Part shown: positions 41,730-49,412 of the stretch, piece after piece
How the letters are laid out: the number at the start of each line of letters is the position of its first letter
Numbering within the stretch: position 1 is the stretch's first letter
Notes under the pieces: model-generated
Seen by the model: the letters and a program-made list of their open reading frames with translations, nothing else
The model's database searches: none
What the model was told of the DNA's origin: nothing
Made by a program: the position numbers and the translations under genes
NCBI RefSeq assembly: GCF_000189535.1
Contig: NC_015145.1
Location: forward strand, 4,092,001 to 4,156,000
Origin: Pseudarthrobacter phenanthrenivorans Sphe3
GTDB lineage: Bacteria > Actinomycetota > Actinomycetes > Actinomycetales > Micrococcaceae
Direction of reading: 5' to 3'
Length of the DNA stretch: 64,000 bases

Positions 41730-42542
41730 CTAGCCGCGGGCGGTCAGGTCCGCGGAGACGAGCTTCGCCGTCGCCACGATCTCCTGGGCCACCGATGCGA
41801 GGTAGGCGTCGGGGTCCGGCTGCGCCGCAACGGACTGGGCCTGCAGGGACACGTTCACGGCAGCCACCACCTTCGATCCGTCGTAGACCGGGGCGGCCAC
41901 GGACATGAGCCCGAGCTCCAGCTCCTGGTCCAGCAGGCACCAGCCTTGGGCGCGGACTGTATCCAGCACGGCCAGCAGCTCCTTGGCGCTCCCCAGGGCG
42001 CGCGGAGTAAGCGGCCTGATCTCGGCCTCCGCAAGGTACGCCTTCAGGTCCGCGGGCGGCAGCCCGGCAAGCAGCACCCGTCCCATGGACGTGGCATACG
42101 CCGGGAAGCGGGTCCCCACCGTGATGCCCACGTTCATGATCCGGCGGGTGGTGACCCGCGCGATGTAGGCAATGTCCGTTCCGTCCAGCACCGCAGCGGA
42201 CGTGGATTCGCCCAGCTTCAGGGACAGTTCCTCCAGGTGCGGCTGGGCCAGTTGGGGCAGCGACAAACCGGAGAGATAGGCGTAGCCCAGCTGGAGCACC
42301 TTGGCGGTCAGCGCGAAGGTCTTGCCGTCGGTCCGGACATAGCCCAGCTCCACCAGGGTGTGCAGGAACCGGCGGGCGGTGGCACGCGTGAGACCGGTGC
42401 GCCCGGCTACCTCCGTAAGGGTCATGACCGGGTGCTCGGTATCGAAGGCGCGGATCACGGCGAGGCCGCGGGCCAGGGACTGGACGTACTGGTCGCTGGC
42501 CTGCGGGGCGCCCGTTACTGCTGCGTCGGTCATGGTTATCAA
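41730..42542 (-). CDS. pcaR: IclR-family regulator of protocatechuate catabolism (PcaR-like)
   Basis: A 270-residue regulator of the PcaR/PcaU/PobR subfamily, with the typical start QYVQSLARGLAVIRAFDTEHPVMTLTEVAGRTGLTRATARRFLHTLVELGYV forming the winged HTH (about 18-70). The effector domain has YIARVTTRRIMNVGITVGTRFPAYATSMGRVLLAGL and GLMSVAAPVYDGSKVVAAVNVSLQA. It is the last gene of the qsu-pca run and probably controls it in response to protocatechuate or beta-ketoadipate. Start Met1 at 42542 or the fourth residue at 42533. Confidence 0.87.
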   Translation of the reverse strand: MITMTDAAVTGAPQASDQYVQSLARGLAVIRAFDTEHPVMTLTEVAGRTGLTRATARRFLHTLVELGYVRTDGKTFALTAKVLQLGYAYLSGLSLPQLAQPHLEELSLKLGESTSAAVLDGTDIAYIARVTTRRIMNVGITVGTRFPAYATSMGRVLLAGLPPADLKAYLAEAEIRPLTPRALGSAKELLAVLDTVRAQGWCLLDQELELGLMSVAAPVYDGSKVVAAVNVSLQAQSVAAQPDPDAYLASVAQEIVATAKLVSADLTARG

Positions 42543-42570
42543 TCCTAGGCGCGGGTGGCGGACTAACCGC

Positions 42571-43245
42571 TCAGCTGCCGGCGGCGGCCTTCAAGGGAAC
42601 AGGGACCAGCTCCTGGAGTTCCTCGAGGGTGCAGCCGAATGTCTCGCGGACGGTCACGCCGTCCGGTCCGGTGAGGAAGACCGCCTTGTCCGTGTAAACG
42701 CGGGTCACGCAGCCGACGCCGGTGAGCGGGTACGTGCAGGACTCCACGAGCTTGGAGGCGCCTTCGCGGGTCAAGAGGGTCATCATGACGAAGACGTCCT
42801 TAGCGCCGGTGGCGAGGTCCATGGCGCCTCCGACGGCGGGGATCGCCCCGGGCGCGCCGGTGTGCCAGTTGGCGAGGTCGCCGGTGACAGATACCTGGAA
42901 CGCGCCGAGCACGCAGATGTCCAGGTGCCCGCCGCGCATCATCGCAAACGAGTCGGCGTGGTGGAAGTACGAGGCACCGGGGAGCTCCGTGACGGGGATT
43001 TTGCCGGCGTTGATGAGGTCATCGTCGATCTGGTCCCCCTTGGCTTCGGGGCCCATGCCGAGCATCCCGTTCTCCGTGTGCAGCGTGATGTTCTGCTCCT
43101 CGGTGAGGTAATTGGAGACAAGGGTGGGCTGGCCGATGCCCAGGTTCACAAAGGATCCCGGTGCGATGTCCCGGGCCACCAAGCGGGCGAGGTCGTCCCG
43201 GCCCAGCGGGGTGGCGGAGGTCTGGAGGGTTGTTGCGGTGCTCAT
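42571..43245 (-). CDS. pcaJ: 3-Oxoadipate CoA-transferase subunit B
   Basis: A 224-residue beta subunit of a succinyl-CoA:3-oxoacid CoA-transferase that activates beta-ketoadipate. The catalytic glutamate is in HTENGMLGMGPEA (near 58), the family signature for subunit B. FVNLGIGQPTLVSNYL and GAMDLATGAKDVFVMM are also typical. Two bases separate its start from the stop of pcaI. Adjacent thiolase and pca genes make 3-oxoadipate the likely substrate rather than acetoacetate. Confidence 0.92.
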   Translation of the reverse strand: MSTATTLQTSATPLGRDDLARLVARDIAPGSFVNLGIGQPTLVSNYLTEEQNITLHTENGMLGMGPEAKGDQIDDDLINAGKIPVTELPGASYFHHADSFAMMRGGHLDICVLGAFQVSVTGDLANWHTGAPGAIPAVGGAMDLATGAKDVFVMMTLLTREGASKLVESCTYPLTGVGCVTRVYTDKAVFLTGPDGVTVRETFGCTLEELQELVPVPLKAAAGS

Positions 43246-43247
43246 TG

Positions 43248-43949
43248 TCAGGCCACCTTCTCGCTCGTGCCGGCGGTGCTGCCGGCGCCCGCGGGGACGC
43301 GGACCACTGTGTTGACGTAGATGCCGGGGGTCACCACGTTTTCCGGGTCCAGCCCTCCGGTGGGGACAACCTCCGAGACCTGGACGATGGTCTGCTTAGC
43401 CGCGGCGGCCATAATCGGGCCGAAGTTCCGGGCCGTCTTGCGGTACACGAGGTTGCCCTTGCCGTCTGCTTTGAGTGCCTTGATCAGGGCGACGTCGGCG
43501 TGGATGGGGGTTTCGAAGACCTGGCCGCGGCCGTCGATGATGCGGGTTTCCTTGCCCTCGGCGAGCATGGTGCCGTAGCCGGTGGGGGTGAAGAACCCCC
43601 CGATTCCTGCCCCGGCCGCGCGGATCCGCTCCGCCAGGTTGCCCTGCGGTACCAGCTCCAGTTCGATCTCGCCCGCCTTGTACTTGGCATCAAAGTGCCA
43701 GGAATCGGACTGGCGCGGGAAGGAGCAGATCATCTTCTTCACCCGGCCTTCCTTGATCAGCAGGGCCAGGCCCTGGTCGCCCTGCCCGGCGTTGTTGTTC
43801 ACCACGGTCAGGTCCGTGGCGCCGCACTCGAGCAGCGCGTCGATCAGTTCGAACGGCTGCCCGGCGTTGCCGAACCCGCCGATCATCACGGTGGAGCCGT
43901 CCCTGATGCCGGACACGGCCTCCTGGACGGAATCAACAAAAGTCAGCAT
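43248..43949 (-). CDS. pcaI: 3-Oxoadipate CoA-transferase subunit A
   Basis: A 233-residue alpha subunit that binds CoA. The glycine-rich motif DGSTVMIGGFGNAGQPFELIDAL near residue 18 is the subunit A signature. GIGGFFTPTGYGTMLAEGKETR and PIMAAAAKQTIVQVSEVVP are the other conserved blocks. It is followed after two bases by pcaJ and preceded by pcaF with a 4-bp gap. Confidence 0.92.
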   Translation of the reverse strand: MLTFVDSVQEAVSGIRDGSTVMIGGFGNAGQPFELIDALLECGATDLTVVNNNAGQGDQGLALLIKEGRVKKMICSFPRQSDSWHFDAKYKAGEIELELVPQGNLAERIRAAGAGIGGFFTPTGYGTMLAEGKETRIIDGRGQVFETPIHADVALIKALKADGKGNLVYRKTARNFGPIMAAAAKQTIVQVSEVVPTGGLDPENVVTPGIYVNTVVRVPAGAGSTAGTSEKVA

Positions 43950-43953
43950 TTTC

Positions 43954-45189
43954 CTAGCCCTTCACACCAGCAGTTACGTTTTCGAGCACCACGGCCAGGC
44001 CCTGGCCGACGCCGATGCAGATCGCCGCGACTCCCCAGCGCTCCCCGGAGGCCTGCAGGGACCGGGCGAGGGTGCCCAGGATCCGGGTGCCGGACGCACC
44101 GAGCGGGTGGCCCATCGCGATCGCGCCGCCGTGCCGGTTCACGATCGAGGGGTCGATGCCCCAGGCGTTGATGCACGCCAGGGACTGCGCGGCGAACGCT
44201 TCGTTAAGTTCGACGGCGCCCACCTGGTCCCACCCGATGCCCGCCTTCTCGAGGGCCTTGTTCGCCGCTTCCACCGGCGCGTAGCCGAAGTACTGCGGAT
44301 CGTTGGCGTGCGCGCCGCGCCCGGCAATCCGGGCCACGGGCTCCAACCCCAGCAGCCCGGCGGCGGCCTCGCTGCCCACCCAGGCTGCGGAGGCGCCGTC
44401 GGACAGCGGTGAAGCATTCCCCGCGGTGACCGTGCCACCGCCGTTGGGACCGCCCACTTCGGCGCCTTCGGGCTCATCGCGGAACACGGTCTTCAACGCG
44501 GCCAGCTTCTCGGCGGTGGAGCCGGGGCGGATGCCCTCGTCACGGACCAGGTCAGTGCCCGGCACCGGGGCCACCAGGTTGTCATAGAAGCCCTCATCCC
44601 ACGCCGCGGCGGACAGGTTGTGGGAGTTCGCGGCGAACTCGTCCTGCGCCTGCCGGGTGACCTTGTACTTCTCGCGCAAACGCTCCGTGGCCTCGCCCAG
44701 GGAGATGGTCCACTCCTTGGGCATGGCCTTGTTCACCAGCCGCCAGCCCAGCGTGGTGGACGCGAGGGTCATGTCCCCGGCCGGGTACGGCTTCTCCGTC
44801 TTGGGCAGCACCCACGGAGCACGGGACATCGACTCTGCCCCGCCTACCAGCATCAGCTCGGCGTCGCCGGCGTTGATCTGGCGCGAAGCAATGATGGCCG
44901 CGTCCAGGGAGGACCCGCAGAGCCGGTTCACCGTGGTGCCCGGAATGGAGACCGGCAGGCCGGCCAGCAAGGTGCCCATCCGCGCGATGTTGCGGTTCTC
45001 TTCACCGGCGCCGTTCGCGTTACCGAACACCACCTCGTCGATCCGCTCCGGATCCAGTGCCGGGGCGCGCTTCACGGACTCCCTGATCACATGCGCGGCA
45101 AGGTCATCCGGACGGACGGCGGCAAGGCCGGAGCCGAACTTGCCGAACGGGGTGCGCACGGCGTCGTACACAAAAGCCTGGTTCATCAT
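43954..45189 (-). CDS. pcaF: 3-Oxoadipyl-CoA thiolase
   Basis: A 411-residue thiolase that splits 3-oxoadipyl-CoA into succinyl-CoA and acetyl-CoA, the last step of the pathway. The nucleophilic cysteine is in VNRLCGSSLDAA (near 90). The catalytic His is in NRHGGAIAMGHPLGASG and the second Cys in AAICIGVGQG near the C-terminus. NEAFAAQSLACINAWG is the third thiolase signature. The first residues are MMNQAFVYDAVRTPFGKFGSGLAAVRPDDL; the second Met may be used. Confidence 0.93.
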   Translation of the reverse strand: MMNQAFVYDAVRTPFGKFGSGLAAVRPDDLAAHVIRESVKRAPALDPERIDEVVFGNANGAGEENRNIARMGTLLAGLPVSIPGTTVNRLCGSSLDAAIIASRQINAGDAELMLVGGAESMSRAPWVLPKTEKPYPAGDMTLASTTLGWRLVNKAMPKEWTISLGEATERLREKYKVTRQAQDEFAANSHNLSAAAWDEGFYDNLVAPVPGTDLVRDEGIRPGSTAEKLAALKTVFRDEPEGAEVGGPNGGGTVTAGNASPLSDGASAAWVGSEAAAGLLGLEPVARIAGRGAHANDPQYFGYAPVEAANKALEKAGIGWDQVGAVELNEAFAAQSLACINAWGIDPSIVNRHGGAIAMGHPLGASGTRILGTLARSLQASGERWGVAAICIGVGQGLAVVLENVTAGVKG

Positions 45190-45215
45190 GTTCCTCTTGG
45201 TTCTGTCTGGCGGGT

Positions 45216-45662
45216 TTAGTCGGTGTGGGTTGTGTCCAGCTCGCGGAACACCTCTTGGGCTGTCTTGAAAGCTGTGTTGGCGGACGGAACTCCGCAGTAG
45301 ATGGCGGTCTGGAGCAGGATTTCCTTGATCTCGTCCCTGCTCAGGCCGTTACGCAAAGCGGCGCGGATATGCATGGCCAGCTCTTCCCAGTGCCCGTGCG
45401 CCACCATCGCGGTGATGGTGACGGCGGAGCGCATCTGCCGGGTCAGGCCGGGCCGGGTCCAGATGCCTCCCCAGGCGATCCGGGTGATCATGTCCTGGAA
45501 GTCGTCCGTGAATTCGTCCTTGTTGGCGTTGGCACGGTCCACGTGCGCATCTCCCAGGACTTCGCGCCGGACCACCATCCCGCCGTCGTAAATTTCCTGG
45601 CTGGTGGCGCCGGGCTGGACCACGCCGTGCCGCTCCGCGCCCGCCTGTTCAAAGCTGCTCAC
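45216..45662 (-). CDS. pcaC: 4-Carboxymuconolactone decarboxylase
   Basis: A 148-residue all-helical enzyme of the AhpD-like fold that decarboxylates 4-carboxymuconolactone to 3-oxoadipate enol-lactone. The segments GMVVRREVLGDAHVDRA, FQDMITRIAWGGIWTRPGLTRQMRSAVTITAMVAHGHWEELAMHIRAALRNG and ILLQTAIYCGVPSANTAF identify PcaC. I place the start at GTG 45662, overlapping the pcaD stop as GTGA; a reading nine codons longer lies within pcaD. In Streptomyces and Rhodococcus this activity is fused to PcaD as PcaL; here the two are separate. Confidence 0.92.
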   Translation of the reverse strand: MSSFEQAGAERHGVVQPGATSQEIYDGGMVVRREVLGDAHVDRANANKDEFTDDFQDMITRIAWGGIWTRPGLTRQMRSAVTITAMVAHGHWEELAMHIRAALRNGLSRDEIKEILLQTAIYCGVPSANTAFKTAQEVFRELDTTHTD

Positions 45663-46489
45663 TTGGCCTCCTCCTGCGATTCCGCCCACGAGATGAGGCT
45701 GCGCATCAGCTCCGCGACATGGCCAGGGGCTTCGGCGGGGGCAAGATGGGCCACGCCCTCCAGCGTGACGGCAGTGGCCGTGCCGCCGCCGGCGGTGATG
45801 CCCGCAGCGACTTCCTCGGCGAACGACGGCGGGGCCACCCCGTCCAGCGCCCCGGCTATGACCTGGGTTGGGACCCGGATGCTGCCCAGTTCGTCACGGA
45901 CGTCAAAGGCCGCAAGGGCCTCGCAGCAGAACGCGTAGCTGAAGCGGTCGGCGTCGCGCAGGGCGTGCAGGAGCCGGCTGCTGAGTTCGGGCTCGCGCTC
46001 CATGAAGCCCGGCGCGAACCAGCGCTCAGCCGAGCCCTGGATCATCACCGGTGTGCCCTGGCTGCGGACGGTTTCCGCGCGCTCCAGCCATCCCTCCGGA
46101 GTGCCCAGCTTGGCGCCGCTGCACTGCACGGACAGGCTCTTGAGCCGTTCTCCGTGCTTGATTCCCAGCTGGAGGCCGGTGGCGCCGCCCAGGGAGACGC
46201 CGGCGTAGTGGAAGGACGCGCCGGGGGCAATGGAATCCACAAGGTCCACCACGGCGTCAGCCAGCGCCGCGACGTCGAACGTTTCGGTGGCGGCGGGCGA
46301 GACGCCGTGGCCGGGCAGGTCCCAGGCCACCACGTCGTAGTCGTTGCCCAGCACGGAGGCCGTGCGGTTCCACAGAATAGTGGAGGTACCCAGTGACGGC
46401 CCCACCACCACCAGCGGGCGGTCTCCAAGGGGTCGCTGGGGTGACAGCAGCGCTGCCTTCAGCGCAGGTTTAGCCACGGGAAGCTCCAT
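45659..46489 (-). CDS. pcaD: 3-Oxoadipate enol-lactonase
   Basis: A 276-residue alpha/beta hydrolase that opens the enol-lactone to 3-oxoadipate. It has the oxyanion region GPSLGTSTILWNRTASVLG, the DLPGHGVSP motif, the nucleophile elbow GVSLGG (AGVSLGGATGLQLG), and catalytic Asp and His in VIAGALDGVAP and EGVAHLAPAEAPG. The start is ambiguous: ATG 46489 is given, but the in-frame GTG at 46477 has a well-placed GGAG and is an equally good candidate. Both overlap the 3' end of pcaB. Confidence 0.9.
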   Translation of the reverse strand: MELPVAKPALKAALLSPQRPLGDRPLVVVGPSLGTSTILWNRTASVLGNDYDVVAWDLPGHGVSPAATETFDVAALADAVVDLVDSIAPGASFHYAGVSLGGATGLQLGIKHGERLKSLSVQCSGAKLGTPEGWLERAETVRSQGTPVMIQGSAERWFAPGFMEREPELSSRLLHALRDADRFSYAFCCEALAAFDVRDELGSIRVPTQVIAGALDGVAPPSFAEEVAAGITAGGGTATAVTLEGVAHLAPAEAPGHVAELMRSLISWAESQEEAK

Positions 46490-47912
46490 TCGCATCGGTC
46501 TCGGCAGAAGAATTGGCGGCAAATTGCGGGTAGGCGGCGAGGATCCGGCGGGCGATGCCGGCGGCTTCGCCGAGGTAGCTGGCCGGGTTGAGGAGTTCCT
46601 CCAGCCGAACGTCGGTCAGCACCCTCGCGGGGACAGCCTCACGAAGCAGCTTGCGGTAGGTGGCGGCCTGCTCCGCGGGCGCTGCCTGCAGGGTCTGGTC
46701 CACCACGGCCTGCAGTTGCTGCTTCCCGCTCAGTCCCTCCCGCTCGGCAAGCAGCGGGGCCACAGCGGCGCCCACGCCTTCGGCCAGGAGCAGCGGACCG
46801 GCGAGGTCCAGGTTGCGGCGCATGGCATCCGGGAAGACCTGCAGCCCCTCGGCAAGTTCGCGCACGTGGCCGGCCGCGCCGAGTGCCAGTGCCAGGAGCT
46901 GCCGGAGCGCAGGCCATTCAATGTGCCAGGCAGCGTCCGGGCGTTCGTCGTTGAAATTGGCGGCAGCCAGGTGCAGCTGGCCTGCCAGGCCCGGAGCCTG
47001 CAGCGCGGCGCTGCGGACCAGCACGGAGAGCACGGGGTTCTGCTTCTGCGGCATGGCGGAGGAGACGCCCCTGCCCGCGGCCCGCGGTTCGGCCAGTTCG
47101 CCCACCTCCGGCCGGCTCAGGAACAGGACGTCGGCGGCGATCTTGCCGAAGGCATCCAGCACCGCGGCCAGCCCGTGGCCCAGGGACGTGACCGCCAACC
47201 TGTTGGTGTGCCAGGGCGCGGCCGCCGGGGCGAGGCCCAGTTGGGATGCCAGGGCGTCCGCCAGGCTGAAGGGCGTGGCGTGGGAACCGGCCGTGAGAAC
47301 GGTTCCGGCGGCGAGCGTGCCTGCCGCCCCGCCGAACTGGGCGGGAAACTGCAGTCCCTCCAGCAGCCGCCCGGCAGCGGCCAGGCCATGGAACCATTGC
47401 GCAGCCCGCAGCCCAAACGTGAACGGCAGCGAATGCTGGGTCAGGCTCCTGCCCACGCACAACGTGTCCGCATGGTGCTCCGCCAACGTTGCGAGCGCCG
47501 CCGTCGTTCCCCTGAGATCGGCCAGCAGCGCCTCAACGGTGTTCCGGGCCACCAGCATCAGCGCACTGTCCAGCACGTCCTGGCTGGTCAGCGACGTATG
47601 GACTGCTTTCCCGGCGCCAATACCGTTGCTGTCCAGCGCCTGGACGTTCTTCCGAAGGTCCGCCAGCAAGGGGATCACGGGGTTGCCGCCGCCCTGTGCC
47701 CGGCGGGCGATGTCCGCGGGATCGTAGCGGCCCGCCTCGGCAGCGGAAGCGACGACGGCGGCCGCACCGGCAGGCGCGAGTCCGGCGTTTTCCAGCACGG
47801 CCGCCCAGCCGGCCTCGACGGCGAGGATCGCGGCCAGCACGGCGCGGTCCCCTGTCAGCGCCGCTACCAGGGGCGACGCCGAGACCGGACTGAGCAGGCC
47901 GGCATCATTCAC
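46470..47912 (-). CDS. pcaB: 3-Carboxy-cis,cis-muconate cycloisomerase
   Basis: A 480-residue enzyme of the fumarase/adenylosuccinate lyase superfamily that lactonises 3-carboxymuconate. The signature loop is SSAMPQKQNP (near 288), and VGRSLTQHSLPFTFGLRA corresponds to the His-containing helix. N-terminal residues LVAALTGDRAVLAAILAVEAGWAAVLENAGLAP and the length fit bacterial PcaB. ATG 47912 overlaps the pcaG stop by four bases. It is unrelated in role to purB at 22331 despite the common fold. Confidence 0.93.
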   Translation of the reverse strand: MNDAGLLSPVSASPLVAALTGDRAVLAAILAVEAGWAAVLENAGLAPAGAAAVVASAAEAGRYDPADIARRAQGGGNPVIPLLADLRKNVQALDSNGIGAGKAVHTSLTSQDVLDSALMLVARNTVEALLADLRGTTAALATLAEHHADTLCVGRSLTQHSLPFTFGLRAAQWFHGLAAAGRLLEGLQFPAQFGGAAGTLAAGTVLTAGSHATPFSLADALASQLGLAPAAAPWHTNRLAVTSLGHGLAAVLDAFGKIAADVLFLSRPEVGELAEPRAAGRGVSSAMPQKQNPVLSVLVRSAALQAPGLAGQLHLAAANFNDERPDAAWHIEWPALRQLLALALGAAGHVRELAEGLQVFPDAMRRNLDLAGPLLLAEGVGAAVAPLLAEREGLSGKQQLQAVVDQTLQAAPAEQAATYRKLLREAVPARVLTDVRLEELLNPASYLGEAAGIARRILAAYPQFAANSSAETDANGASRG

Positions 47913-48472
47913 TGGAAGTCCAGGAAGACTGTCTCGCCCTCGCCCTGGAGGCGGACATCCCAGGTAAGCCCGCCGTCGGGGTCGCGGCGCGCGATCAGCG
48001 TCCTGCGCCGCTCAGGGTCCAATGAGCTGAGCAGCGGGTCGTTGGCCAGCGCATCGGTGTCTTCAGGGAGGTAGATCCGGGTGAACAGCCGGTTGGTGAG
48101 GCCGCGCGCGAAAATGGCCACCGAAATGAACGGTGCCGCCCCCGGCCTGGTGGGGCCGGGATTCACTGTGGTGAAGGTGAAGACACCGGTGTTGCCCACG
48201 GCGCCGCGGCCCCACCCGGTAAAGGTGTAGCCGTCCCGGACCAGGGAGCCGGTCTTCTGGACCACCTTGCCCTCGGCGTCCGGCTGCCAGATTTCCAGGA
48301 TGGCGTCCGGGATGGTGTGGCCCGCGCCATCGTAGACGGTGCCTTGCAGGCGGATGGATCCCGGCGAGCCGGGTGCCAGGAGTTCATTGTCCTTCTCGAA
48401 CGGCAAGGCGTAGCCGTAAAACGGGCCGACGGTCTGGCCGGGCGTGGGGATGAGTTTGGTGGGGTTGCTCAT
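47909..48472 (-). CDS. pcaG: Protocatechuate 3,4-dioxygenase alpha subunit
   Basis: A 187-residue subunit of the intradiol ring-cleaving dioxygenase. The start MSNPTKLIPTPGQTVGPFYGYALPF and the segments DAILEIWQPDAEG, GRGAVGNTGVFTFTTVNPG and FISVAIFARGLTNRLFTRIYLPED are diagnostic. Like other alpha subunits it lacks the iron ligands found in the beta chain and contributes to the active-site wall. It begins 12 bp after the pcaH stop. Confidence 0.94.
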   Translation of the reverse strand: MSNPTKLIPTPGQTVGPFYGYALPFEKDNELLAPGSPGSIRLQGTVYDGAGHTIPDAILEIWQPDAEGKVVQKTGSLVRDGYTFTGWGRGAVGNTGVFTFTTVNPGPTRPGAAPFISVAIFARGLTNRLFTRIYLPEDTDALANDPLLSSLDPERRRTLIARRDPDGGLTWDVRLQGEGETVFLDFQ

Positions 48473-48484
48473 GTGCCTGTCTGC

Positions 48485-49357
48485 CTATTCCTCGTCGCCT
48501 GCTGCACCAAGTGCTTCATTTTCCGTCCAGGTCCGCTTGGGGCCGGTCAGGATGATGTCCCAGTTGTAGCCGAGCGCCCATTCGGGCTCCGTGATGCTGT
48601 GATCGTACGTTGCCACCAGCCGGTCGCGGGCGTCCTGGTCCACGATGGTCTGGTAGATGGGGTCCAGCGGGAAGAGCTGGTCCCCGGGGAAGTACATCTG
48701 GGTGATGATGCGCTGGGTGAACTCGGTGCCGAACAGGGAGAAGTGGATGTGCGCGGGGCGCCAGGCGTTCAGGTGGTTCTTCCATGGGTACGCGCCGGGC
48801 TTGATGGTGATGAACCGGTAGGAGCCGTCCGGGCCGGTGATGCAGCGGCCGATGCCCGTGAAGTTGGGATCGATCGGCGCGGGATGCTGGTCACGCTTGT
48901 GGATGTAGCGGCCGGAGGCGTTGGCCTGCCAGATCTCCACCAGCTGGCCTGCCACCGGGCGGCCGTCGCCGTCCAGGACCTTGCCGGTCACGATGATCCG
49001 TTCACCTTGGGGCTCGCCGTTGTGCTGGATGGTGAGGTCGGACTCGAGTGCGTGCACGTCCTGGTGGCCGAACGCCGGCGAGTAGAGCTCGATGGTTTCC
49101 GGGTCCGCGTGCTGCAGGCTCTTGGTGGGGTGGCGCAGGATGCTGGAGCGGTAGGGCGGGTAGTCCAGCCGGGGCTGGGTCTCGGCGGGCGCACCGTCTT
49201 TCAGCGCGCGGGCGTAGGCCTCGCCCAGGGCGCTGATCTCGGCACTGAGGTCAGCCTGGGTTTCGATGGCACGGTCCAGCGGCAGGTGTGCTGCCTTCGG
49301 CTCGGCGGGCGGTACAGACTCGTCCGTTTCAAGCTGGGCGTTGGTTTCTTCCGGCAC
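48485..49357 (-). CDS. pcaH: Protocatechuate 3,4-dioxygenase beta subunit
   Basis: A 290-residue iron-bearing subunit that cleaves protocatechuate to 3-carboxy-cis,cis-muconate. The four Fe(III) ligands are visible: Y151 (SGRYIHK), Y190 (GAYPW), H203 and H205 (RPAHIHFS). The start is GTG 49357, with an AAAGGAG ribosome site; longer readings run into untranslated sequence. The N-terminal 30 residues (TDESVPPAEPKAAH) form an acidic extension. A 55-bp gap separates it from qsuB, the largest gap in the qsuD-pcaG segment. Confidence 0.95.
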   Translation of the reverse strand: MPEETNAQLETDESVPPAEPKAAHLPLDRAIETQADLSAEISALGEAYARALKDGAPAETQPRLDYPPYRSSILRHPTKSLQHADPETIELYSPAFGHQDVHALESDLTIQHNGEPQGERIIVTGKVLDGDGRPVAGQLVEIWQANASGRYIHKRDQHPAPIDPNFTGIGRCITGPDGSYRFITIKPGAYPWKNHLNAWRPAHIHFSLFGTEFTQRIITQMYFPGDQLFPLDPIYQTIVDQDARDRLVATYDHSITEPEWALGYNWDIILTGPKRTWTENEALGAAGDEE

Positions 49358-49412
49358 GGCTGGCTCCTTTCTGGTTTTTCGATTGATCGGTTGGTGGTGC
49401 TTGGCGTGCTGC

